From Haliotis asinina (lineage: Eukaryota; Mollusca; Gastropoda; Lepetellida; Haliotidae), in assembly GCF_037392515.1 (NCBI RefSeq), contig NC_090291.1:1824501-1888500 (forward strand): a stretch of DNA of 64,000 nt. The letters are read 5' to 3'. This document shows, piece by piece, positions 20,413-33,800 of this stretch. The translations under genes and the position numbers were made by a program. Position 1 is the stretch's first letter. Each line of letters starts with the position of its first letter. Below the pieces are notes generated by a model. The model was not told the origin of the DNA, searched no databases, and saw nothing but the letters and a program-made list of their open reading frames with translations.

Positions 20413-23400
20413 CTGTGTGGAAAAACAGTTACGATGCAATACAAGTACAGTATCATTATACATACCTGCCAGCTATCTCGCATTTAGCTTTCAACAAACT
20501 CGATCCACCACTCGATATATTTACTTATCCATGTGACTCTCTCAAGACAAAAATCATAAATCTCACTCCAAACTGGGTTAACATGGAAAGCAAAAATATG
20601 TCCGTTACAAATGTACACAAGGCAGGTCTGAATATATAATTTTCAGTGACTTTTCTTAGAGTGCGTGAGTGAGTTTAGTTTTACGCCGCACTCAACAATA
20701 TTCCAGCTATATGGCACCGGTCTGTAAATAATCGAGTCTGGACCTGACAATCCAGTGATCAACAACATGAGCATCGATCTGTGCAATTGGGAACCGATGA
20801 CATGTGTCAACCAAGTCAGCGAGCCTGACCACCCGATCCCGTTAGTCGCCTCTTACGACAAGCATAGTCGCCTTTTATGGCAAGCATAGGTTGCTCAAGA
20901 CATATTCTACCCCGGGACCTTCACGGGTCGACTTTTCTTAGAAGGGAATTTACATTGTTGTGTATACTTCAGAAGGATAACCCTGTGGGCCCCGCCATAG
21001 AGACTAACGCCTCGTCTCTGAATGCGTATAATTTCGACAGAAACCAGGAAACCTTTTGAAATTCAAAAGGAGTCCCAGTCAGATGAGAAATTCAGGACCA
21101 GAGAGAATCTGGACTTAAGAATTTAACTTTACGGCTTAAGCATCGATAGGAAGGAGGTAAATCATGCAGTTCAGGAACTGTGAGAAGCTTTTTTATACAA
21201 CATATTCCAAACACTAACATGTTCAATCTGATGTGTTATCCCGATTAATTCTCACCTTCAAAATCGATCCTTCCATCACCATCGATGTCGACCTCTGCAA
21301 TCATCTCGTCAACTGAAAAGGGTAAATACGGTCATCATGACGTCATATAATGCGTGCGACAGACTTTACCAGAGTGTAACTAACATGCCGCTTGCATGCA
21401 TGTCGAGAGAGTGAACGTTATATGTCGTTACAATAGCATCCCGTGACTGAAAGAAACTCCGGCGTCGGGAACGACTGCATCACCCTTATGACACGGCATG
21501 ACATGGGTAGCCGCTGAATTATGTATCCATATTACCGTTATATGGCAATAATCAGAGTGGTTCGAATCTCTGTTTGGACGGCAATTTTTAAAAATAAAAA
21601 TGTAGACTTTTGTAATCGTATATGGTTTCCATATGTTGTGATTGACATATCTTTCAAATTTGAACGAAATCGGTGAAGACGTGGATATTTTAAGAAGATT
21701 CTAAATAAATAACGAGTGTAGCGGTAGAATTTTTCCAGAGTAGCTTGGGTCATTGGTAATCACCATAACAAAGTGGATTATGATATGCCTGAAAATCGGG
21801 TTTTGTGTTTAGGATCTTGCATCTGACTTGAGTTGTTATCCGTGCATGGTATTGTCAGCAGTATGACTACACTTTGTAAATAATGGGGTCTGTACCAGAC
21901 AGACCAGGTAATGAAACCTATAAACGTCAATAGTCTCCCCTTAAGACTGCCGCAATCGCATAAAAATCAGATCTCGGTTCTCACTACCGACAAGCAAAGG
22001 TCAGCAGCCATTGTTTTACCGTGCGCGTCAAAACGAGACTTAATCGGAGCGTCTCTTTCGGAATCGGGTAGTGTCCTTTGGAATGTTTTTTCCTTACCAT
22101 TTAACCTCGGATAAGTAAAACGAGGTAAGCCGAACGACAGTACGGGACGTGCAACTCATCTGTCCCTTGACACGAACTTCAGAAACGGAAGTCAGCAAGA
22201 ACTTATTCCATTAGAAATTCGGACGTGAAACAGACATTCTGGAATTATGTTTTCTGTCCATTTTGAAGTTTGAAGCTTAATAGACATTTGTTTGAAAGTG
22301 TCATCTGGGACTGAACTCGTCCGATTTTGGACTAGTGTGGACCATGCTTGCTATGTATTTGGTAGGTCAAAGGTCGCCAAGGTCGCTCTGAGGTACCTGT
22401 GCTAAAGCGATGTCCTCAGATTTCTGTTAGCTGTAGCGAGAAATATGATCTGATCTTAATATGGTTCAGACTGTCGAGGATGTATTTTTATTTCCATGTA
22501 CTTGACAAAAGCATATTCAGTTTTTAAAACAACGAAGCCCAGCGAGCTCTCTTTCTCGAGGAAGCCAAATGGGTTTCATGATTCCGTACGTATCTGCGTT
22601 ATAATGACCACAGTGCTTGTCAGCGAGATTTAACAAATGTGTTTGTTTTCGTGTTTCTTCAACAAGTCTACATACTCTCTTCCTCTGTGAGATCCTCTCC
22701 CATACACTGCAGCACTGCCCTCAGGTCAGACGCTGTGATGTATCCACAACCAGACTTGTCAAATACCTGTAACACGGCATGACGCAAATAAACAAGCGAG
22801 TGTGTATAGATGCAAGCCCCCGTTATCTGCCCAGAAACACTCCAAAATAGGTTACCCAAACTGAACCCGTTTGAAACTGAACGTGGTACTTCTGCCACTG
22901 AGAGACCAACGTGATAATATTATTAACATGGTGGAAATGCACAATATTTTATAAAGATTCTATGACAGAATATTTTATTGAAATATCGAAATGCTAAACG
23001 TTCCACATCTTCAGTCTGCCAAGGGTCACACTGATAACGAATGTCCAAGACCAATGTCTTGTAAGTGCCAACAGATAGAGATAGGCTAATCCAATTTATC
23101 GTGTACTTCTCTCGTGGTCACACTGATATCGAATGTCCAAGACCAATATCTTGTATGTGTCAGCAGATGCATCATGTCTTTCGCTTGTCAACGCCGTTGT
23201 CGTCAAATACGTTATGAAAATCTTTATGTAATTCTGACAGATAGAGTAACTTAACTTCGCAGTAGGCACGTTATCGGTAATCGAATTAGGCAATAGGATT
23301 TAGATACAACAACTTATCAGCAATATTATCAGTAAACCCGATTAGCTATGACAACTGGAAAAGGGTATAAAACAGGGACGACCACAGTCACAAATCATCC

Positions 23401-26400
23401 TGTGACTGTGGCATAATAAACTCCTTGTTTATTCACTCAGGTAAGACCCTTTACTTTCTTCTACCTTGGCAAATCGTTACCATTACTGTTCAATGTTTTC
23501 TGCAATACATTTTTGCTATCATGACCACGTGTTAAGATCCTTGGCAAGGTCGTTATGTTTAGGTGGAACGTAGTCGTTGATATATTTTAGACTGTATTAC
23601 TCTCTATTGCTCTGTTCAGGAGTGGTTCCCTAGGTACCCCAGTGGTTAGAGCGTTTGCTCATCACGCTGAAGGTCCGGGTTCAATTCCCCACTTGGGCAC
23701 AATGTGTTAAGCCCATCTCTGGTGTCCCAAGCTATTGCTGAAATATTGTTAAAAGCGCTGTAAAACCCAAATCGCTCCCTGTATTGCTGTTCATGTTTTG
23801 TCTGTTTGATAATAGTGGTTTCGTGGCGGTCGTGGAGCGTGTCGTGTATTGGTTCAATTAATGTATTATGAGTGAATATCTTCCCGTGTTGAATGATACT
23901 GGTATAATGTATAGAGTGTGTTCGACACTGTGTATTTCATTATGTACTGCGTAATGTTGTTTTGGATATGCTAGTATTATAAGATGTATGAATGAAATTG
24001 GGTTGATGTTATGTGTTAGAAAATGTATCTTGATTTATATAGTATGTGTCGTGTACATCGACGTATGATGATTATGTACTTTGTATAACGGCCTATAATG
24101 ATAATGTATTTTGACACCTGATTACCGTGTCAATATGTTCTAATAATTATTTGTACCCTATATTACTGTGACTAATTATGTGAAGATCATCCTGTGATTG
24201 TGGCGTAATAAACTCCTTGTTTATTCACTCATGTTCTCGTGTTGTGTGGGGGTTGGTATGGTTACACCTCCTAGCTGCCAAGCGAGCTGATTCCCCAAAC
24301 TCGCGAGTTAACAATATGACATCGGTCACAGGGCATCAAAAACCCCGGGCTTACACACGAGTTTTGTTAAAGATCACGCTGAAATCATAAGGCTTTACAA
24401 CCTATCGGGTTCACACGAAAGAAATGGTTTGGTAGCGTCCGGTCGTAATTGGTTTCACAACAAGCTTGCTGAACAGCCATAATGATTAAATCATACTCCG
24501 CCTTTAACGTGCGCCGTGTTTCCAACAAATCATTTAATCTGTGTTACAATTTTTGGGAAAACCTGAGAGTCTCTTGTTCAGCTTTAGATACTACACATCA
24601 AACGTCAAAGAGCATGTCGCATCAGATGTGAAAGGAATCGGTTATTTTTCAACTTCCTTTGAGTGGCCTTTAGTACAGATGATATATACAGGTGATATAT
24701 ACAGGCGATATATACAGGGATCTACAGATTTTGAAAGAATGGTCCCAAATTTGTTTAACTTCGAAACACAATCGCCACACCATGTAGCAAATAGGATTTC
24801 CGGGTGAGAACTAGTCCTCAACAACCCGAGCTGGTTGTGAGATTCGACTAACGGGACTGTTTGGTCAGACATGTCATTATATCCCAGATGCGTAGATCGA
24901 TTCTAAAGATATGATCACAGGATTGTCTGATCTAGGCCCGAATATGAAACAGACTACGGCCATATAACTAGAATATTGCTAAAGGCAGCGTTAAACAGCA
25001 AACAAATAAAAAGGGTGTCTAGGCTCCTTACAGTGAAGGCTTGCCGGAGTTCCTCTTCCTCATCCTCCTCCGACTGTTCACTGCTGATGCCGCCCATGTT
25101 CGCCATCACCTGCACAAACTCCTCGAACGTGAACGTGCCATCACCTGTCATAAGAGAGAGGGAGCACCTTTAAACCTCCAAGCAGTAAGATACCCGGAGA
25201 GATGATCACTCTGTATGGGAACCCCGACAGAATAATACACTGGCCATACATAAGCAGAACACACTAACGCGGTGAGCATATAAAGAACATATATTCACAG
25301 AGCATACACATTGCATATGCACCATGCACTAACATACATACACATAGGATACACATTGCATACACACCATGCACTAACATATATCCACAGAGCATACACA
25401 TTGCATACACACCATGGACTAACATATATCCACAGAGCATACACATTGCATACACACCATGGACTAACATATATACACAGAGCATACACATTGCATACAC
25501 ATCATGCACTAATATAAACACACAGAGCTATATCCACAGAGCATACACATTGTATATACACCATGCACTAACATATATACACAGAGCATGCACATTGCAT
25601 ACACATCATGCACTAATATAAACACACAGAGCTATATCCACAGAGCATACACATTGTATATACACCATGCACTAACATATATACACAGAGCATACACATT
25701 GCATATGCACCATGCACTAACATATACCTACAGAGCATACACATTGAATATACACCATGCACTAACATATACACACTGAGCATACACATTACATATAAAC
25801 CAGGCACTAACATATATACACAGAGCTATATCCACAGAGCATACACATTGTATATACACCAGGCACTAACATATATACTCATTGCATGCACACCATGCAC
25901 TAACATATACACACAGAGCATACACATTGCATATACACCATGCACTAACCTAGATACACAGAGCAAAGAGTTGGGAAGCAGAACGACCTGAGTCACTTTT
26001 TATAGGTTTTCAGGAGAGACGAAAACTGGTATCTTGAAAACTACTGGGGGAACGTCCACGTATCGTTTTTATGACTTGCGTAGTGAGATAAAATGCATCA
26101 TGCTTTACTTTAGTGGTGCTTCCTGAAATATTTTCAGAATAATGGAGGTAAAACTAATTATTGGATTTCCGTTTTCTGACAGAATGACCTAAGTCAGGGA
26201 TATTTGTCCTGGCAGAAGTCACTAAAATTAAGAAGCAAAACAACCAAAGTCATTATGCACAAGATCATTTCAAGAAATAAGATTCCAGACCAGATGTATC
26301 TATGAACTGCACATGCTTCTGGTCATATAATGGAATATAATGTTTTAAGACGACGCAATATTTTCTGAAATTCATCTCAGCCTAAGAGGATACTAGTAAC

Positions 26401-27824
26401 GCTTTTTCTATTTGTCTAAACATAAACACTCTGAACAACAATCTCTAATGAATTATTCATCCTTTTGGATTATAATATCTACATATTTTTTTATTTCTAA
26501 TCAAATCATTCCCAGGAAAGCTTTCGTCTCATATACTGTTCTCCTCAGGATCACACAATACGTCTGTTATCCTCTAGTGTGAGTTGCACGCACGAGTCTT
26601 TTCAATCTGCAAACTGTCCTAAACACAATATGGAGAGAAAGTCTCCAACGATCTTAGATGTGGTATTGACATTGAGCTCCTGGTGTTGTTAGATTTGAGA
26701 AAGGCGTTTGATACCCTGGACCACCACATGCAACATGCAGGCGCCTCAAGAATGATTTCTTTCTCAATGGTAGTATATGGTCCTGGTTTGAATCCAGAAT
26801 AGATACCGCTTTCAACAGCTGTTAACCCTTTTCATGTGGGTGTATGCTTCGAGCATGCACTAGGCACGGGGGAATCAGCAATACAATAATCACTGACCCC
26901 TGGTGAATCCAGATTACAGTTGCCGTGTACAGACCACAACTGATTCCGGAACCTTTCGCTGGCATCCTCGGGAGGCACTTATCCTGCTGACCACCACAGT
27001 TTATTATGTTTTACAGATTGAGATAGAAATGCAGCAGATAGGCTCTGGGTGATCCTAGCACAGTCAGGCTGGTAAAGCTTATCATAAGCTCAGGGCCTTC
27101 GCTCCCTCTACACGCAGCCAGCGAATGCAAGAGTGAAAGAAAGTTTCAAGAGTGAATGAAACAGCAAGAGTTTCGTACTGTTCGGGACACTGTAGCTGGC
27201 CTTGCAGAACATGCCGATGAGACTTTCCTGTGGGTAGAACTGGAACACATTGTAACTGAGTGTCTGTCAGTCTCCATCTTTGATACGGTCGAACTGAGGC
27301 AAGCGGTGTACCACAGTTTGGCAAGGCTACATTAAGTAGTGGGGCAGCTTTACTGTCATTACAGCCATCCGTATCATCAGATGCATGGGAAACATTCACA
27401 TAATCAGGGTCGCCTTGATCCGGAAAATGGCATGCACAAAGTATTTGTCAAAGTAATTTCCTCTTATCGCGGAGCTTCCTAAGTTCCTTGCAGCACAACA
27501 CGTGCTCACCAGACCTTTTTTTGAGTTATAAGGCAAAAACACAATTCTGACTTACGTCTTTGTTTTTGCATAAATCAGTCATATTCATTTTTCAACATGA
27601 AATTTCAGCACAATGTAGATCTGAACATGACAATTGGTGTGGTGTTATTATGTCAAAACAATCTAAGTCTCACTTAAATTAGGTCGTTCAGTTTCTCAAT
27701 CCCTTACACCATACAGACACATACATACACAAAGCATATACGCCTCACACTAACATACAAACAAACATAGATTATACATAGTATTACAATGTACACGCAC
27801 ACAACATATACACACGCGGCAAAT

Positions 27825-27874
<50 letters not shown>

Positions 27875-30800
27875 ATACACACCGTGCTCACAACCATATT
27901 ACGAACGTTATCCATATCTTTTACGAACACGCTATTTCGTCACGTGACATTTACGTCAGCTCGCTTCCGTCTGATGTTTTTGTCGACATAGGAAAATCCC
28001 AAGACTTGCCTTCAGCCCTCAAACCTATTATTGCAGAACGATAACAAGACGGCCAAACCTGTTCAGCTATTGCCAGACATTTGGGCTTGCCCAGAAGTAC
28101 TGTTTATTCTTGTGTAAACCGTTTTCAACGAAGAGGCTCGATAGAAAAATCGCTATCGAACGGGTCGTGCAGCCAAGGAGTGACGGAGAGCTAGGAGACA
28201 GTTGTTTCGGATCGTGAAAGACATCTTATCGCACCTTTACATGAAATTACCAACATTTAAATAGGGGTAGGAATCCCCCTGTCTCACAGAGGACAATTGT
28301 GGAGTGTTTTTCATTAGAATAAGTTTCACAGGCGTATCGTTAGAAGTAAAATACGAATTCAAGAACAACATCAGGGCAGAACGTGTCGCATGAGCAAGAG
28401 GGCAAAGGTACAAAACTGTGGATAATTACTGGAATGGAGTAACTTTCAGTTATGAATGCAAGAATTTTCTCGGAGAAAATAATCTTGTAGACCTATATTA
28501 GCGCGCGTTCTATATTTGTATTTGTTTTCTGACAAACAGTTTCCAAACACATCAACACACTAGGTAGTTTACCCTATCAAAGGTAGAAAATGTCTGTAAT
28601 GTCTTCACTTCGCAACTAATCAATTCCCTGCGATTAGTTAGATCCATTAGAAATGTTATTTACAAATAATTTACTGTCTGACAATATGCAAAGTGAAATG
28701 ATGGTTGTGGCTGGACGTGTACAAACTAGTCGGTATGGGAGTCGTTGACGCCAATATCGATGAAGGATTAACCTGACGGATTACTGCAGCCCTACATACC
28801 CACGTTAACATTAACTGCCACTGATGTAAGCAGTGATGACGTAAGCAAATCCATCATCAGCTTACACTAACGCATTTGCTAACAACTAGACGGCTGGTGT
28901 TTCAACTGGACACCTCGCTGTACTGTATTACATTATCAAGCCACACTGATACACACACAGGTAATCATGTCGTCTACAGTCACATATATAGATGTATTGT
29001 CATTAACCCATGACACATACACGCTCATAACAAATAACATATTCCCAGATATTTTGGGAATGTCAGATTTATGAATGACCGTCCGAGGATATATTTCATC
29101 TAATGTCTCTATCAGAGTCTTCTGCATGAACCGCATCTGGGAACAAAAGTGCAACATGAGTACATCATGTTCTGAGCTAGGTATCAGGTGGAGATTTACG
29201 AGGAACATGGTATGGACTGTAAACATGTCTCCGATTCAAGGAGCATCCTACATTTCCAATGTGAATATTTCTTACACGTCATTTCTTGCCAAAATGATTC
29301 AACCTCGAATCATTTCACGTAACCATTCATACACCGACTAGCGTTGTTTTAGTGGTCGATCCTTACACCAAAATAGTTCGTGCACTTACCTGGTGTTGCC
29401 ATAGTGATTTATTGCTATACCTTCCTATGTTGCCATAGTGACTGATTCTTACGCCTTCCTATATTGCTATCGTGCTTCAATCTTATCCCTTCCTATGTTG
29501 CCATAGTGACTGATTCTTACGCCTTCCTGTATTGCTATAGTGCTTCAATCTTATCCCTTCCTATGTTGCCATAGTGACTGATTCTTACACCTTCCTGTAT
29601 TGCTATAGTGCTTCAATCTTATCCCTTCCTATGTTGCCATAGTGACTGATTCTTACGCCTTCCTGTATTGCTATAGTGCTTCAATCTTATCCCTTCCTAT
29701 GTTGCCATAGTGACTGATTCTTACGCCTTCCTGTATTGCTATAGTGCTTCAATCTTATCCCTTCCTATGTTGCCATAGTGACTGATTCTTACGCCTTCCT
29801 GTATTGCTATAGTGCTTCAATCTTATCCCTTCCTATGTTGCCATAGTGACTGATTCTTACGCCTTCCTGTATTGCTATAGTGCTTCAATCTTATCCCTTC
29901 CTATGTTGCCATAGTGACTGATTCTTACGCCTTCCTGTATTGCTATAGTGCTTCAATCTTATCCCTTCCTATGTTGCCATAGTGACTAATTCTTACGCCT
30001 TCCTGTATTGCTATAGTGCTTCAATCTTATCCCTTCCTATGTTGCCATAGTGACTGATTCTTACGCCTTCCTGTATTGCTATAGTGCTTCAATCTTATCC
30101 CTTCCTATGTTGCCATAGTGACTGATTCTTACGCCTTCCTGTATTGCTATAGTGCTTCAATCTTATCCCTTCCTATGTTGCCATAGTGACTGATTCTTAC
30201 GCCTTCCTGTATTGCTATAGTGCTTCAATCTTATCCCTTCCTATGTTGCCATAGTGACTGATTCTTACATATTCCCATGTAGCTACAGGGATTCATTCTT
30301 ATGTTTACCTATGTTGCCATAGTGACTGATTCTTACGCCTTCCTATATTGCTATAGTGCTTCAATCTTATCCCTTCCTATGTTGCCATAGTGACTGATTC
30401 TTACGCCTTCCTATATTGCTATAGTGCTTCAATCTTATCCCTTCCTATGTTGCCATAGTGACTGATTCTTACGCCTTCCTATATTGCTATAGTGCTTCAA
30501 TCTTATCCCTTCCTATGTTGCCATAGTGACTGATTCTTACGCCTTCCTATATTGCTATAGTGCTTCAATCTTATCCCTTCCTATGTTGCCATAGTGACTG
30601 ATTCTTACGCCTTCCTATATTGCTATAGTGCTTCAATCTTATCCCTTCCTATGTTGCCATAGTGACTGATTCTTACGCCTTCCTGTATTGCTATAGTGCT
30701 TCAATCTTATCCCTTCCTATGTTGCCATAGTGACTGATTCTTACATATTCCCATGTTGCTACAGGGATTCATTCTTATGTTTACCTATGTTGCCATAGTG

Positions 30801-33800
30801 ACTGATTCTTACGCCTTCCTATATTGCTATCGTGCTTCAATCTTATCCCTTCCTATGTTGCCATAGTGACTGATTCTTACGCCTTCCTATATTGCTATCG
30901 TGCTTCAATCTTATCCCTTCCTATGTTGCCATAGTGACTGATTCTTACGCCTTCCTATATTGCTATAGTGCTTCAATCTTATCCCTTCCTATGTTGCCAT
31001 AGTGACTGATTCTTACGCCTTCCTATATTGCTATAGTGCTTCAATCTTATCCCTTCCTATGTTGCCATAGTGACTGATTCTTACGCCTTCCTGTATTGCT
31101 ATAGTACTTCAATCTTATCCCTTCCTATGTTGCCATAGTGACTGATTCTTACATATTCCCATGTTGCTACAGGGATTCATTCTTATGTTTACCTATGTTG
31201 CCATAGTGATTCATTCATGCATCTTCCTCTGTTACCATACTGATTCATTTCAACACCTTCCTCTGTTACCATACTGATTCATTCCTACACCTTCCTCTGT
31301 TACCACACTGATTCATTCCTGCACCTTCCTCTTTTACCACACCAATTCATTCCCGGAAACAAATCTACTTCTGTTTTCAGTAAAGTTCTACTTATCATGA
31401 AGGCTTGGACAAATACAAATGCATAAATCCGAAATCATGAACAGGCATGACTTCGCATCTATTTTGATCAAGTTTAGAAACAAGCAAGTTTAGAAACAAA
31501 CGCCTGAATTTGGGACTTCAGTGAACAGAACACGGACGGCGGACGCATTGGCGATTACAAATTATTGCTGTATGTGTTAGTGTGTGTTCAGTTTTAGGTT
31601 CTACTAGCGAGGATAAATGTGTGCTATATCAAACATAAGAGGGTTTGAAAAAACATTCAGTTATAGTATACTTTCAATTTAGTATTTTCGGGGTGTGGGA
31701 TATCAATATATAAATGAGGTAATTAAACGGTACTTTTGTTGCTAGAGTATAGCCCAGCGTGTCGCCAGTACCTTATATAAAGAGAGTAAGGGGAATGCAG
31801 TGATCCTAGGATTAAATCGGGTCCCGAGATGGGAACATTTGCGTAGCTTCCTTGGACAATATACTTAGATCCACATTGTCTCAATTCACCCAGCTGTAAA
31901 ATGGGTACTCGTGATGATGTGCTAGCAATGTCAGTATTTAGTTCATTCAGCCTGGCAGGCAGCGTCGCAGTATCATCCCCAGGGAGTACCGAAAAATACA
32001 ATGTTGCCTATGACAGGGCATAGTAATGTGCGTAGCTATGTGAGCAGGCAATGTGCTTGGATACGAGCGTCAGGTAAGCAGACTATTACAGGTATTACCC
32101 AAGTTCCAACAGGCCACCGTATTGCATTAAACTGTGAATTATTATCGGTATTCTCGAACAGACGAGGTATTGGAGTTCGATGCTAGCGAGAGGTTTTGTT
32201 AAAGCAAACAATGTTACCAATTTCCTGCAAGATTCGGTTAGACAATGTGCAGGGGACAAATAACTGATTTCTGTTTGAGACCTTCCAATGAGGAAGTGCT
32301 ATAGTCTTGTCAAATTCTTGAAGAAAAAGTAGTTTGTTTGATCCCCTATGGGCATCAGGATGAATACCCTCCAAACAACGTCAACAATATCAATCCACAA
32401 CAGCATCAATTCACAGCATCAATCCACAGCAACATCAATCCACAACAGCATCAATCCACAACAACATCAATCCACAACAACGTCAATCCACAACAACGTC
32501 AATCCAACCATCATTCTATCGACACACTTCTGGACTTACTTTCATAGGCCCTTTGTGCAGCTGACAAGCAGATACCTTAGCTTAACAATACAAAGCTCAA
32601 CTCCCCCACTCATAGTTCTACCTACCAACAGGTAGTTCTGCTAACACATGAAAAACCCAGCCTTCCAACACGTAGCTCAACTCACCATCACAAAGTTCCA
32701 GTCACCCACGTGCAGTTCAGTATGCAAGATAGATATACTCACAAACAAGAAGCCCAACCTTCCAACACGTAGCTCAACTCAACATCACGAAGTTCAGCTC
32801 ACCAACACGCAGCTCAGGTCACCATCACAAAGGTCAACTTACCCACAAGCAGTTAAACTCACCACCATCGGCATGAAAGACAGTTCTACTCACAACGAGA
32901 AGTCGAACCATTCATCACGTAGATCAACTCACCATCACAAAATTCATCTCACCAACCGGTAGCTCATTTCACCATCGAAAAGGTCAGTTCACCCACAAGC
33001 AGCTAAACACACCATTACCAGCATGCCAGATAATTCTACTCACCATCGATGTCAATCTCCGTGATCATGTCCTTGAGTTCATCCCCAGACGGGAACTGTC
33101 CGAGGTTTCTCATGACGGTGCCAAGCTCATCCGTGGAGATTGACCCGTCCCCATCCTTGTCAAAAAGTCGGAAGGCCTCTCGCAACTCTGAATAAAACAT
33201 AGGTGAGTTTGGTCGTGACCCCGGCCAACAAGAAACAACTGCCTGTCGCCTTAGTGGAGACTTCCTGGGTGCACCTCTGTATATGCAAGATTCTGATTGA
33301 TAAAATTCCAACTGGTGTTACACCTAGCTGAACATATACAGAGAGAATCAGATATACAGTTCACGGCTGCGGAAGTATCAAGGATATTTGTCTATTTAAA
33401 ATCCAGCGAATATTTCACAGAATAGTAGCAGAATGTCGGAAACGGTTTCACCTCTCATATATCTCTCAAGGTTTCTCTTCAACTTTCCAAACTGTTTCTC
33501 GGATGACAGAAATAAGATTAGCTTTGTAACGCTTCTGGTTAATGCTGAGACTAGCTAGGGGTGAGACACCTGATGCGGAAGAAGAGATATCTTGTAGAAA
33601 CAAGCTATCACCGCTACAGTTCCCTGCCGTCTGTCGGCGATCAAGGAGGACAGTGCTTATCACGTTGCTCGCGGAAATGTCATGGCTATCATAAACAAGT
33701 TATTATTACAATGGGCAGATGACGAAGACTATTGTTACTGACGTAGTCCGTCCACGTCTCGAGGCCAGATCCTACAATACATTAAGGTTTCTGTTCTTCA

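Noticed and set aside
23622..23700. Functional tRNA gene
   Set aside because: A and B boxes are present but the arms do not fold into a full cloverleaf and the segment continues into a SINE body.
25264..25813. Overlapping short ORFs on both strands ([14 protein letters not shown] type)
   Set aside because: Produced by the 45-base minisatellite; open on both strands.
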